From Chara braunii (lineage: Eukaryota; Streptophyta; Charophyceae; Charales; Characeae), in contig BFEA01000270.1 in the NCBI GenBank assembly GCA_003427395.1, positions 1,129,575-1,156,575 on the forward strand: a stretch of DNA of 27,001 nt, in the 5' to 3' direction. A program made the position numbers and the translations under genes. Shown here piece by piece: positions 8,280 to 17,579 of the stretch. Every line of letters begins with the position of its first letter. Within the stretch, counting starts at the first letter, position 1. The notes below the pieces were generated by a model, which saw only the letters and a list, made by a program, of their open reading frames with translations, had not been told where the DNA came from and searched no databases.

Positions 8280-9180
8280 ACCCATGTAAGCACTATTTTT
8301 TTTACCCAGATCCAAACCACCCACGCTAATTTAATTTTTCTTCTACCCGTACCCAGCCCACCCAGGGTAATTTAAAAATTGTCTAGCCATACCCAGCCAC
8401 ACCCAGGCAAAAATTCCCTTCACCTGCATCCAGCCGCCCCTGAACCTAGTATCCATCCACCCGTGCCCAGTCGTACCTGTGCCCAAAATTTTCCACCCAG
8501 GCTTAGTCTTCTCTTTTATCTTTATTTCAAACTTAGGCCTCGCATGTCGGATTCCTTAGCTTCCATCCACAGATTTCCGCTTCAAATTTTGGTGCCGGCA
8601 ATGAGCCAGTGGCTGGGGATACTCACATTGATACATTTTTGTGTATATTTGGCCGCAACTACAGCCAAATTTTGATGGATCTGACCGCAATTATGGCTAG
8701 AGCCTATTAGTGAATGTTGTATTCCCTAGGATGAAACGAATGAGGTCAGGCCAAATTAATAATACGGTCTGGCACTAGTACTACCTCGGCTCTAAGACAA
8801 ATAATAGACGGCCAAAGACAAATTTATACTAGGGGCACGCCCCACTAGTACCACTATTTCCCAGTGAAGAAAAGGGGGTAGGCCTGGCCCTAATACTACC
8901 TAGGCTTGCCAAATATGCCTAGTATGCCTATAGGTCTCGGATCACCCGCGCGAAACCTCTACCCAGCCGTATCCGGAACCAAGGCAAACCTTTGCCCGAC
9001 CGTAACCGTCCAGGCACTATGTCAACACCCAGCCCCACCCACCCTACAGTTTCCTGCCTAGGCCATATCCCCCCCTCAAGTTTCCAAACCCAACTGCCCT
9101 GGTGCATACTAATCATGCCATACCCGCACCTGTCCAGAACTGTCGGGTACAACTGGGTACGGTCGGGTCGGGTCACGGCC
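8280..9180. repeat. Degenerate ACCCAGCC / GGGTCGGGT repeats
   Basis: Words such as ACCCGTACCCAGCCCACCCAGG, CCATACCCAGCCACACCCAGG, GCCCAGTCGTACC and CCCAGCCGTATCCGG recur irregularly, often followed by AATTT, at 8280-8520 and 8940-9180. The reverse complement reads as GGGT.GGGT. A second short repeat (CTGGCACTAGTACTACCTCGGCT at 8770 and CTGGCCCTAATACTACCTAGGCT near 8887) and a hairpin ACTAGGGG/CCCC-CTAGT near 8829-8850 lie between. No protein is recognised. Confidence 0.55.
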
Positions 9181-9189
9181 ACCCAATGT

Positions 9190-9650
9190 CAACCTCTGCT
9201 AATAATGAATATGGAGGTATTACCGTTGGGAACCCTTCCCATTTTCATAAGTGTTGTGTGTCTAAGACTCTTCACGAGGTCAATCCCAGTTCAATTCAAA
9301 CCATGCACAAGACAGACCTGCACAGAATAATGCAAAGACAGTTCACATGCCATGCACTAACGGCGTCAACCATCAATCATTGACATTGTCCCTCACTCCC
9401 CAAACCATATATGAAAGCTTTATCTTTCCTGAGATGTAAGCCCAACCCCCCTCACATTTCTTCAAAGGACCCTTGAGAAAGACTAGGACCATTTAGGCAA
9501 TGACCATAGGGGACAGGGTTTAACTTTAGACGTGGGTATCAAGTCAAGGGGGAAAAGTTGAATCGGCAACGACCGACCTGTTATCGAGAGTTAACAAAAA
9601 AATTGAGTACTCTTTGTAGGACTTCTCCTTCAATTGCAGTAGATCAAAAC
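9190..9650. other. No recognisable gene
   Basis: Short frames only; I see no repeat or domain that I can support. Confidence 0.4.
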
Positions 9651-9653
9651 ATG

Positions 9654-9773
9654 GACCTGCACACACACAGGTCAACAAAAATTCAACACCTCTACTCGAT
9701 TTCCCACATATTGATATTTAAGGGTCAACCCCTTAAACCTAGTCTTGTGAGCTTTGAGATCAACATCTCAAAG
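9654..9773. repeat. Hairpins with short CAAC loops
   Basis: GACCTG/CAGGTC (9654-9673), TTTAAGGG/CCCTTAAA with loop TCAAC (9717-9737), and CTTTGAGAT/ATCTCAAAG with loop CAAC (9752-9773). All stems are perfect. The same CAAC loop occurs in a perfect hairpin at 3152-3163. Confidence 0.6.
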
Positions 9774-9951
9774 TCTAACCCCCTAGCTTCTACCTACCTT
9801 AATTTGTATGTCCCTCCTCCTCCTTTCGTTCAAGGAGTCTATTGCCTATGTCATAAGTTGTCTTAGGGAAAATCATATTTCCCCTACTCTCAGTCCTTGC
9901 ATTTTTTCACTTGCAGATAAGCACACCCTTTGGTATTTATGCGGTAATCTA

Positions 9952-11368
9952 GCAGAGATCAATTCATGACGTCGGCAATTTCTCCCTTAGGAGATTTATC
10001 CATGAATTGAGGCTCTGCGAAGATCTTCTTCTCTGATTCCTTTCCCTCGCGGTATTTGCCTTTTATTTGGCTTCTTTTATGACTTTTGGAGTCGCTCCCG
10101 CTGGAGCACTCCCTTTTNNNNNNNNNNNNNNNNNNNNNNNNNNNNNNNNNNNNNNNNNNNNNNNNNNNNNNNNNNNNNNNNNNNNNNNNNNNNNNNNNNN
10201 NNNNNNNNNNNNNNNNNNNNNNNNNNNNNNNNNNNNNNNNNNNNNNNNNNNNTTGGAGTCGCTCCCGCTGGAGCACTCCCTTTTTCCTTTCTCTTCTTCT
10301 TGTCATGACATACGCAAGTAGTGGGTTGAAACACCCGGGGAATCTTCCACTACTTGATCAACTCCAAACAGTCGAGTAGTCAAAGGAGTAGTCGAGTAGC
10401 CCACCACCGGGAACACTCAACCACTCTTCAAAGTTCATGCAGTCCTCATGCAATCAAGCAGTTCAAGCAATCTTGTGCAAGCGACTAGATAACTCACAGG
10501 GGAGTATCCTTTTACTAGTTAAAACAGGTAGTTAGGAGGCCTTCATCGAACCATCTCAACACTTGACCCAACATTCAAAAAACATTCCGGATCCAGGTAT
10601 CAATACAGACTTCAAGTTAGTAATAGGTGATCTTCACGGAAGCCTCCTATTACTTCTTGCCTATCCTCAAAAAGTGTAACTGAATGACCCCACGGGAGTT
10701 ATCCTACTACTACCCAAATGACCACGACTACCATCCTTTTGACTAAACGATTCGACGGCCCCACGAGAGCCTCTGATATCCTGATTCAATGTTAAACAGA
10801 TAGATTGTTAGTACTTATTCATACCATCCATCAGTCATACCCAAACAAGTAGTAGGGTTCCTCACACGGTAGTATCCTTCCACTGCCCAAAACACAGTCA
10901 CCTCATTCCAGTTGACCCCCGAATCAAACAAGTATTAGGATGACCCCACGTGAGTTATCCTACTACTAGTTTGATGCGTAGCAGATCAGTCAAAACAACT
11001 TTTAGTTAAGTTGTTCTGACCGTTCACCTACTTGGCCTATGCATCGCGAATGAGCAAGAGGTATGCCAACCCCACGGAAACCCTCACTCCTCTTATCACG
11101 TAACTTTCGCTATGCATAGTTTAGTTAGTGGTGGAATTGGTTTATAAGGAACTATCTCCTCACCCTTTTTCCCATACAAAGCAGACCGTGCAGCTGGAGA
11201 TAAGATAGTTCCCACGGGAAACTTTCGTTTTTTCATCTTCCAGTCGGACGGATCGTCCTACACTTAGGAGTTCGTGTACTCACCCGATGAATACTTATTT
11301 CCCTACCAAGCTTCAACCGATAGGCGATCGGAGAGTCACATGGGAGCCTCCTACTACCTTCGTTGAAG
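9952..11368. repeat. Hairpin array with recurring CCACGGGAG-like loops
   Basis: At least nine stem-loops lie in tandem around the gap. Examples: GCAGAG plus TCAATTCATG with CATGAATTGA plus CTCTGC (9952-10018); GGAGT-GCTCC with GGAGC-ACTCC (10088-10112, repeated at 10255-10279); CAAGTAGTGG/CCACTACTTG (10315-10356); CAAG-AGTAATAGG with CCTATTACT-CTTG (10613-10659); 17 of 19 pairs between 10923-10941 and 10957-10975; GTCA-AACAACTT with AAGTTGTT-TGAC (10989-11020); CTATGCAT-GCGAA-AAGAGG with its complement (11037-11119); GGAACTATCT/AGATAGTTCC (11148-11212); CTTCAA-CGA with TCG-TTGAAG (11311-11368). Many loops or flanks carry variants of CCCACGGGAG followed by TCCTACTACT (e.g. 10689, 10945, 11071, 11211, 11337, 11379, 11562). 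No coding capacity is recognised. Confidence 0.7.
10118..10252. other. Assembly gap (135 N) inside a repeat
   Basis: The gap is flanked on both sides by the same unit, TTGGAGTCGCTCCCGCTGG followed by AGCACTCCCTTTT (10086-10117 and 10253-10283). The unassembled sequence is therefore probably more copies of this hairpin unit, and the true length is unknown. Confidence 0.95.
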
Positions 11369-11379
11369 ACATGTACCTC

Positions 11380-11795
11380 ACGGGAGAACCGGATTACCTC
11401 TTATATCTAGTCCGTAAATCAACAGAGAAGACGCACGACATCTTCCTGTTACCAATGCAGAAGTCAGACGGACACTTCACCAGATCATTGCTTAGTCGGG
11501 TGAATGGCAGGGTACTCTCCCATCATTTACCTCAGTTAGTTCATGCAAGCAATGAGACGACTCCACGGGAGCCTCCATCACACGACTCTGCCGCCCAAAC
11601 CCAAGCAGACTAGGTTCTTTCTCGGTTCTCCTAAGCTCCTTCCTTACTTCAGGCAAAATTTTTATTTCAATCATATAGTCTTTTCCTTTTTGATACGCTT
11701 AGTCCTGAAGAAAACACAAACAATAGGTCATACAGTCATACACGCAGTTCAATAGATGGTTGCATCCTGTAAGGGTGTATGAGAAAGGAATAGGC
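11380..11795. other. No recognisable gene
   Basis: One 108-codon plus-strand frame (11287-11613) crosses the last hairpins but shows no domain, and its codons coincide with the repeat motif, so I do not call it a gene. Two more degenerate CACGGGAG copies lie at about 11379 and 11562. Confidence 0.4.
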
Positions 11796-11860
11796 ATTGC
11801 GTACCTCATGGTTCCCTGCCTCCAGAGTCCCTTTTGAACTCCGGCAGAGCTCCCGCAATC
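11796..11860 (+). repeat. GTTCC-CGGCAGAGCTCCCGCAATC repeat, copy 2
   Basis: Second copy of the repeat at 3820-3870. Here the internal stem is GAGT/ACTC (11825-11828 with 11838-11841), closed by TGCC/GGCA (11817-11820 with 11843-11846) and by an outer ATTGCG/CGCAAT pair (11796-11801 with 11854-11859). Confidence 0.7.
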
Positions 11861-11967
11861 CCTCTGTCATGTCTGATCGTTTGATTATCCTCTTCCATAG
11901 AGTAGACTTTCATTTCAAAGAGATCATACAATTTCAGAAAGTTGTGAAAAATAAGGAAATGAGGGGG

Positions 11968-12258
11968 TTAGATTACGGGAGAAAGGAGAAGGACGGAGGA
12001 GGTAGGCACCGTCACACGGTGACGATGTCCCTCTCCCCTCCACTACCCCACATCTCCTCAAATCTGATCTTCCCCACTTCCTTTGATGTCAATCAACAAG
12101 GAACCGCAAGATAATGCCTAAGAATGAAAATGACAATAACGATCATAATAATAATCTTGGATACATATGGAAAAAAAAAAAAATGAGCAGTTCAGATCAA
12201 GGGAGAAGGATGGAGGAGGTAGGCACCACCACACGGTGACGGTGTCCCTCTCCTTTCC
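11968..12258 (+). repeat. Direct repeat pair with GGAGGTAGGCACC core
   Basis: About 68 bp at 11968-12036 (GGGAGAAAGGAGAAGGACGG, then GGAGGTAGGCACCGTCACACGG, then TGTCCCTCTCC) recurs at 12190-12258 with substitutions. Copy 1 contains CACCGT/ACGGTG. An A-rich stretch separates the two and an AT-rich tract with (AAT)n follows. Confidence 0.7.
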
Positions 12259-12329
12259 AGTGCCCTGCTTCCTCTCCTTCCCTGGCCCATGATGCTCAAT
12301 ATAAAAAATAATCATAAATACTTAATAAT

Positions 12330-12330
12330 C

Positions 12331-12377
<47 letters not shown>
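12330..12377. repeat. (TAA)n microsatellite, unit 1
   Basis: About 16 trinucleotide units. The same motif introduces the next two units of the tandem array (14629 and 15593). Confidence 0.95.
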
Positions 12378-12389
12378 GTATAATAAGTA

Positions 12390-12600
12390 TAAGAAATATG
12401 ATTGTGAACGACAAATAGAAAACCAAGTTGCGAAATCAACGGATGTCTAAGTTAATCGTGCATGAGTATGGAGTACAAATGCATCAAGTAACCATCCAAA
12501 TAGAGCAATACAATGAAATAATGAGCCAATGTCCAAGCCCGTACGCCACACCAACATAGTAAAAGTCGACTTCCCCGTCTGACGCCCAGCGCCTATCCCA
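12390..12600 (+). repeat. Block P, copy 1
   Basis: Shares an ordered series of words with 14775-15000: AAGAAATA, CAAGTTGCGA-ATCA, GAGTACAA, ATAGAGCAATACAA, CAAGCCCG, CACCAACATAGTA, GTCTG-CGCCCAGC. In both cases it follows (TAA)n and precedes a CTGT-rich tract. No protein is recognised. Confidence 0.75.
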
Positions 12601-12719
12601 CCCTAGTCGACTATCCTACCTGCATATAGGCTCACTTCGACACTCGAAGACCTCTCTTCATACACTAGTACGTATCTTGTCCCTCTTTCGCTCTCTCTTC
12701 CTTTCTTTTTCTCTCTTAC

Positions 12720-13065
12720 TGTATGTATGTGTATCCGTGTATCATTAGGTATTTGTACCACTCTGTCTGTGTCCTTGTGTATCAATGTCGTTTGTGTTTT
12801 CTGTATCACTGTATACGCGTATGCCACATTATCTCTGTAGGTCTGTTGTCTGTATATGTCAACAATCCATATATGCCTGTTGTAAATGCATGTGTCATAG
12901 TATCTGTGTATGCCTGTTGTCTGTCCGTGTCATTGTGAATGTGTATTTCCGTCTATGTGTTCGGTTGTCTGTCACTGATTGTCTGTCCATCTGTCAGTCT
13001 GTTTCGTCTATCTGCTGATAACTGTCTGTTTGTCTGTGTCAGACTGTTATGTCTGATAGTTCCTA
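12720..13065 (+). repeat. Degenerate CTGT/GTAT-rich tract
   Basis: Irregular repeats of CTGT, TGTC, GTAT and TATGTC. The open frames here are products of the low-complexity composition. Confidence 0.7.
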
Positions 13066-13227
13066 TTTGTCTGAAACGATATTCACCTATTTGCCGTAGC
13101 GAATGCAGATCCAGGGCTCGATCCCTAGACTTACTTTACCTGTGTAGAGTATTTGTGTTGACCCCGAGAGTAGAACCTGTGGCCTGTGTATTTGTAACAG
13201 TAGGTAGACTATCGTAGGGTCCGTAGG

Positions 13228-13400
13228 TCGCAGGGGTCCGATCTGTAGACCTTCGATTAGAAGTCTTAGCAGGGGTCCGATCTGTAGAACTTTGATTAGA
13301 AGTCTTAGGGAGTTCTAGAAGTCGTAGTTGTAGGACTCATGAAGGGTCAAGGTCGCAGCTGCTACAGTCCGGAAAGGTCAAGGTCGTAGCTGCTACAATG
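13228..13400 (+). repeat. Two short tandem duplications
   Basis: A 39-bp unit starting CAGGGGTCCGATCTGTAGA occurs twice (13230 and 13269). A ~33-bp unit with GGTCAAGGTCG-AGCTGCTACA occurs twice (13344-13400). Confidence 0.75.
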
Positions 13401-13486
13401 GCCGAAACGCCAGGATTGAAGTTCCCGGAAGGTCTTAGCAATGGCCTTTCGAAGCTGCCCACGATTAGGCTGAGGCAAGTGGGCAA

Positions 13487-13800
13487 ATGGTGGAGTTTAC
13501 CTGTGCTGAGTCATCAGTCCCCGTCCCAGTCAGTCCTAGTCCAGTCAAGCAAGCACCACATGAGACTGTGTGCACTACGGGCATGGGAAAGGCCAGACCA
13601 TCGGGCTACAGAAGTGTAAATCAAGAGGCAGCGGCCAGTCATTCATTCATTCCTGTGTTAGCCATGCGGAAGTGCTGCTACAGCGACTTATTTCAGGTGG
13701 TCTGCAATGACCTTGAAGACGAAGTGGGCAAGAAGGAAGAGCTTAGCCATAACGATAGGTTAGCAGCGGCCATAGCCGCCATATCTCAAGTAGAGTCTAG
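13487..13800 (+). CDS. Unidentified coding-like segment, probably partial
   Basis: A plus-strand frame opens near 13487 and reads through VEFTCAESSVPVPVSPSPVK to YSDLFQVVCNDLEDEVGKK and ELSHNDRLAAAIAAISQVES. It then runs into a GT-rich stretch at about 13801. The last 40 residues look like a real amphipathic helical segment. A CAG/GTGG junction at 13696 and a CAA/GTAGAG at about 13790 are weak splice-like signals. I do not recognise the family; it might be a fragment of a retroelement gag or a host exon. It sits between two CTGT-rich tracts inside the tandem array. Confidence 0.3.
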
Positions 13801-14018
13801 CGTGTGTGCGTGTGTATGTGTGTACATAGTACCGCTTGCGGGATATCCAGGGTGATCGTAAGTGAGTAAGTGTGAGCAGCAAAATAGGGCGTAGTGACGA
13901 ACACTGAGTTGTACGGGTGCTGATGCGCCATAGCCATCTGAAGCGAACATGTATCTGAACTGTATTCTTCATTACCATATCTCCGAGTTTTGAGTGGACA
14001 CTTGTCGCCATTTTGCTG

Positions 14019-14216
14019 TGCTGCATGTCTGACTGATTGTCTGTGTATCTGTTTTTGTCTGTCTGTATGTCTGTATTTCTGTACGTCTGTATGTCTGGAT
14101 GTCTGGATGTTTGGATGTGCTGCATGTCTGACTGATTGTCTGTGTATCTGTTTTTGTCTGTCTGTATGTCTGTATTTCTGTACGTTTGTATGTCTGTATG
14201 TCTGGATGTCTGTCGG
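14019..14216 (+). repeat. 99-bp tandem duplication in CTGT-rich tract
   Basis: The word GTGCTGCATGTCTGACTGAT starts near 14018 and again near 14117. Nearly identical sequence follows for ~95 bp (TGTCTGTGTATCTGTTTTTG and beyond). The period is about 99 bp with few differences, so the duplication is recent. Confidence 0.9.
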
Positions 14217-14404
14217 CGCTGTCTGTGATTAGTCTACTACTGTTTATCTGACTGTGTCGGTTGCTTCGTCTGTCCGAATGTGTCTGTCGGATGGATTATC
14301 CGATTGTGTCTGGTGGATCGTTGTCTGTGTTGATCTGTCTGTCTGTTTATTTGTGCTTGTCTACTTGACTGCCAGTTTGTATGTTTGTGCCTGTCTGTCT
14401 CCCT

Positions 14405-14593
14405 CTTTTCTCTCTCACCGAGAATGCGGCTCGGTCCTCCACACCGCGCAACACATCGAGACCACAACATTGGGGGACATGATAGATACAAAACACGCAT
14501 TCCAACATGTCGGGCAGGTGATGGATCCGGCCTCGCGACGTCATTTGGCGGATTGCATCACACTTCCCGCACTTCTCCGCTTCTCTCCTACAG
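14405..14593 (+). other. Block Q, exon-like copy 1
   Basis: Preceded by a pyrimidine tract (CCCTCTTTTCTCTCTCACCGAG) and ending at ACA/GTAAGTAAG. The frame includes GDMIDTKHAFQHVGQVMDPA. Two diverged copies lie at 15385-15563 (HKRAFQQFGQM) and 16130-16272 (KHLRASQQVGRMVDPP) in the same relative place. The shared K(H/R)AFQQVGQMVDP-like motif and the conserved donor position suggest descent from one exon. The protein family is unknown to me. Confidence 0.5.
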
Positions 14594-14626
14594 TAAGTAA
14601 GTAGAAGAGGCGGGGTTGAGCAAATG

Positions 14627-14628
<2 letters not shown>

Positions 14629-14674
<46 letters not shown>

Positions 14675-14694
14675 TAATGATATCGACAATAATA

Positions 14695-14727
<33 letters not shown>
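14629..14727. repeat. (TAA)n microsatellite, unit 2
   Basis: Two long (TAA)n runs separated by about 15 bp. Confidence 0.95.
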
Positions 14728-14774
14728 CATCGTAATAGTAATAATGTTGACAATGATAATAATAGTAGTAAATA

Positions 14775-15005
14775 ATATTGCAAGAAATACGAGTGTAAAC
14801 GATATTCAGAAAGCCAAGTTGCGACATCACACAAATGTCGGAGTAGTCGTATAAAAACAGAGAGTACAATTGCACCGATAATCCATCCTAATAGAGCAAT
14901 ACAAATGAAGTAATGCCAATGTTCAAGCCCGCAAGCCGCACCAACATAGTACCCGAAGTCGCTCCTCTCTGTCTGGCGCCCAGCCTACACTACTCAGCCT
15001 ATCTC
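14775..15005 (+). repeat. Block P, copy 2
   Basis: Diverged copy of 12390-12600 in the same order relative to the preceding (TAA)n. Landmarks: AGAAATACGAGTGTAAACGA, CCAAGTTGCGACATCA, ATAGAGCAATACAAATGAA, CGCACCAACATAGTA, GTCTGGCGCCCAGC. Confidence 0.75.
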
Positions 15006-15092
15006 TGCCTATCTATTTTCATGCAGCAGGATCACATCGAAGTCGAAGACCAATGTACATGACGTCATGACGACGACCAGCATACTTCAGGT

Positions 15093-15285
15093 GTGTTTTC
15101 ATTGTTCTCTCTTTGTAAGTCTGCCTGTCTCTGTGTGTCAGTCAGTATCTGTTATTTTTGTCTATCCATATCTATCTGTTCTTGTGTTTGTGCTTTGTTT
15201 GTTTGTTCGTGTGTCTATCTTGATTGTATTTCTCTTCTCCCTCCCTTCTCCTCTCACTCTCTCACTTTGTTTATCTTTCTATCTG

Positions 15286-15354
<69 letters not shown>
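15093..15354 (+). repeat. CTGT/TC-rich tract with (TC)n
   Basis: CTGT-rich sequence passes into a pure (TC)n run at 15289-15354. It lies just before block Q copy 2 and would act as a very long polypyrimidine tract if that block is an exon. Confidence 0.9.
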
Positions 15355-15360
<6 letters not shown>

Positions 15361-15384
15361 TTCCTCGCCATAGCCTGTTAACTA

Positions 15385-15563
15385 TGCTCGATGCAGTCTG
15401 CAACTCAATCCAACACGATGTGCATCATACTGCGACCATAGCGTGGGGAACACAATCGACACAAGCGTGCATTCCAGCAATTCGGACAGATGACCATCAA
15501 CCTCACGATGCCACATGCGGAGGCATCACACCTCCCGACTGTCTCCACCGATCGCATATGGTA
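15385..15563 (+). other. Block Q, exon-like copy 2
   Basis: Homologous to 14405-14593 and 16130-16272. The conserved frame (KRAFQQFGQM and following residues) is closed upstream by a TAG at ATAG/CGTGG, and the block ends at CATATG/GTAGGCAAG. The donor is weaker than in copies 1 and 3. Confidence 0.5.
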
Positions 15564-15592
15564 GGCAAGTAAGGCAGGTAAAATAAACTGTT

Positions 15593-15607
15593 TTAATAAT
15601 AATACCA

Positions 15608-15641
<34 letters not shown>

Positions 15642-15830
15642 CAACAATAATACTAATAATAATTAATATAATAATAATAATAACAATAATAATATCAACA
15701 ATAGTAATAATAATAATTGTATAATAATAATAATAATAATAATAATAATTATAATAATAATAACAATAATAATAATAACACCAAGAATCAAAGAAAACTG
15801 AAATAAATAATAATAATAATGAACGAATAC
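15593..15830. repeat. Long imperfect (TAA)n tract, unit 3
   Basis: About 240 bp of TAA repeats with interruptions (ACAACAACA, TATC). On the minus strand it makes meaningless I/Y-rich frames. Confidence 0.95.
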
Positions 15831-15839
15831 TAATCGTTT

Positions 15840-16070
15840 CGGTCAGATGCATGTTCGAAATCGGTGGGAGATTCATCCGATTTCGCTCCTCCCCTCGATG
15901 CAAGTAATGTGATGTCTCCGCCCAGTAGGATCACACACACACATGCAAGTGGTAGTGTATATCTCCACGATTTAGCGTTAGATTCATTCGATTTTGCTGG
16001 CAGTACATCCATTCAATTTTGTTAATCCTACCGATAGGAGTACTATGAAGCGGTCGGCTTATAGAAGGCT
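15840..16070 (+). repeat. Block R, copies 1 and 2
   Basis: The word AGATTCATTCGATTTTGCT occurs at about 15983 with a close relative AGATTCATCCGATTTCGCT at 15870. CACACATGCAAGTGGTAGTG lies between. Unit 4 repeats this layout at 16590-17030. STMK(R)-like codons follow in a frame that continues into an S-rich stretch encoded by TCGTCGTCG. Confidence 0.65.
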
Positions 16071-16129
16071 CACCTGTTCTTTCTCTCGTTCCACATCGTC
16101 GTCGTCATCGTCGTCAACAACCCTATGCT

Positions 16130-16272
16130 CCCTGGCCCGTAGCGCGATCTGTCACGATGCGCATCATATCGAATGGGGGGGGGGGGCATGACAAACACCT
16201 GCGTGCTTCTCAGCAAGTCGGGCGGATGGTGGATCCGCCCTTACGACGTCGCAGGCATCGATTGCTCGGCTA
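16130..16272 (+). other. Block Q, exon-like copy 3
   Basis: Shares CACGATGCGCATCATATCGA with copy 2 and GGATCCG-CCT-CGACGTC with copy 1. The matching frame reads KHLRASQQVGRMVDPP and ends near GGCTAG/GTGAGT. A G12 run precedes the shared core. Confidence 0.5.
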
Positions 16273-16321
16273 GGTGAGTTGCCTTCTTCCTCCTTTCTCC
16301 TCTCCTTTTCTCCTCCTCCTC

Positions 16322-16328
<7 letters not shown>

Positions 16329-16352
<24 letters not shown>

Positions 16353-16366
16353 TTCTTCTTCTTCTT
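16329..16366. repeat. (TTC)n microsatellite
   Basis: About 13 TTC/CTT units within a longer pyrimidine-rich stretch. Confidence 0.95.
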
Positions 16367-16544
16367 GCACGCCTCCTGCTTTACTCGCAAACCCGTATGC
16401 TTCCTGCGCTACCCCCCACGCCTACTCTTCTCATCGCGCGCCCACTCTTCTAACCTTCACGCGATCTTTCCTCCTCCCTTTACGCGATCCTTCTCCCCCT
16501 CTACTCGCACTTTCTGGTATTTCATAGATAAAATCACCACTATA

Positions 16545-17172
16545 ATAATACTAATAATACTGCTACTACTAATAATAATAAAAATAAGAGATAATGAATG
16601 TATATCGGCTACCTTTTTGGTCCGATACAGTCACAGAGAGGGTGTGTTACATTCGGGATCGGCAGTCGGTTTCCTCCATTCTATCGAGGTGAGTACTCTC
16701 TTTTCCTCTCCCTTCTCTTTCTAACACATACACATATGCGCGTACCCACACACACATACGCAAGTAGTAATGTAGATTTCCTTGTTTTAGCGGTAGATTC
16801 ACCCGATTTTGTTCATCATATCGACAAAAGTATCACAAGACCCGCACGAGATCGGCACTCATACATACACACACATGTGTGTTCCGATGGCGAGTGGGAT
16901 CGAAAGCCCGACAGCGGGTGAGCAGCGACGAAGGCGCAAGCAACAACGGCGCAAGCAGCGGTGCATATCTCGCGGATATAGCGGGAGATTTATTCGATTT
17001 AGCTCCTCTTCTCTATGGAAGTACCATGAGGTTAGCCGTGAAATTGGAAACTTGCCTCTCTCTTTCTCCCGCTCCCTTGGCATCATCGTCGTCATCGTCA
17101 TCGTCGTTGGATGACCCTCGTAACTCAAGGTCCCAACTCCCGTGCGCGGGATATAGACATCACCAATCGGAA
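16545..17172 (+). repeat. Tandem array unit 4 with block R copies 3 and 4
   Basis: Starts with an eroded TAA-rich stretch (16541-16590). It carries an exon-like end CTATCGAG/GTGAGT at 16687, block R copies at about 16790 and 16975, and a segment homologous to 16035-16110 (GGAGTACTATGAAGC versus GGAAGTACCATGAGG, then TCGTCGTCATCGTC). The frame AYLADIAGDLFDLAPLLYG, STMRLAVKLETCL, S-run, and CAGYRHHQSEG stops at GGAAG/GTAAGTCC (17172). The stretch looks coding, but the family is unknown. Confidence 0.55.
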
Positions 17173-17367
17173 GGTAAGTCCTTTTTTCTTCTCCCTTCTC
17201 CTTCTCCTCCCCTTTCTTCTCCTTCTTCTTCTTCTTCTCCTTTCCTTTGGACGTCTTTTTCTCGCTATCCCCTTCGTGCTATCCTCCTCCTAACGCGTTT
17301 CTCACCCGCCTTTGCCCGCTCATTCCTTCACTCGACAATGCAAGCTGCTGCGCTTGAGCCTGCTTGC

Positions 17368-17381
17368 GCATTCGCGAATGC
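17368..17381. other. 14-bp perfect palindrome
   Basis: GCATTCGCGAATGC is self-complementary and is flanked on both sides by TGCTTGCGC-like words. It could be a binding site or chance. Confidence 0.4.
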
Positions 17382-17489
17382 TTGCGCTTGCATCCCCTTT
17401 CGCCCGATCTCGCACGCCGGGCTGCCTGCTTGCTGCTGCGCTCTGTCTTGAGCTTGTTTTTCTTCCTCTTTTGCGCCGTGCCTCCTATG

Positions 17490-17577
17490 CCTTCGCGAGA
17501 TCGCGTTGTAATTCCAGGCGGCCAGATCGTTGCTACCTTATTGAATCTACCCGAGTTTCAGCAGTGGATTCATAAAG
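17490..17577 (+). CDS. Exon-like segment PGGQIVATLLNLPEF
   Basis: After a pyrimidine-rich stretch, a frame reads MPSRDRVVIPGGQIVATLLN and LPEFQQWIHKG. It is bounded by a possible acceptor (CCTTCGCGAG, ~17503) and a donor AAAG/GTGAAT at 17577. It is a plausible small internal exon downstream of the tandem array. I do not recognise the protein. Confidence 0.35.
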
Positions 17578-17579
17578 GT

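Noticed and set aside
10330-11600. CRISPR array
   Set aside because: The recurring CCACGGGAG motif is degenerate, its spacing varies from about 40 to 180 bp, and the genome is eukaryotic.
15067-15572. Plus-strand LSLS-rich protein of 159 codons
   Set aside because: Most of it is (TC)n; only the last ~60 codons overlap block Q, and in a frame different from the conserved one.
14588-15903. I/Y/L-rich minus-strand proteins
   Set aside because: They are translations of (TAA)n and related microsatellites.
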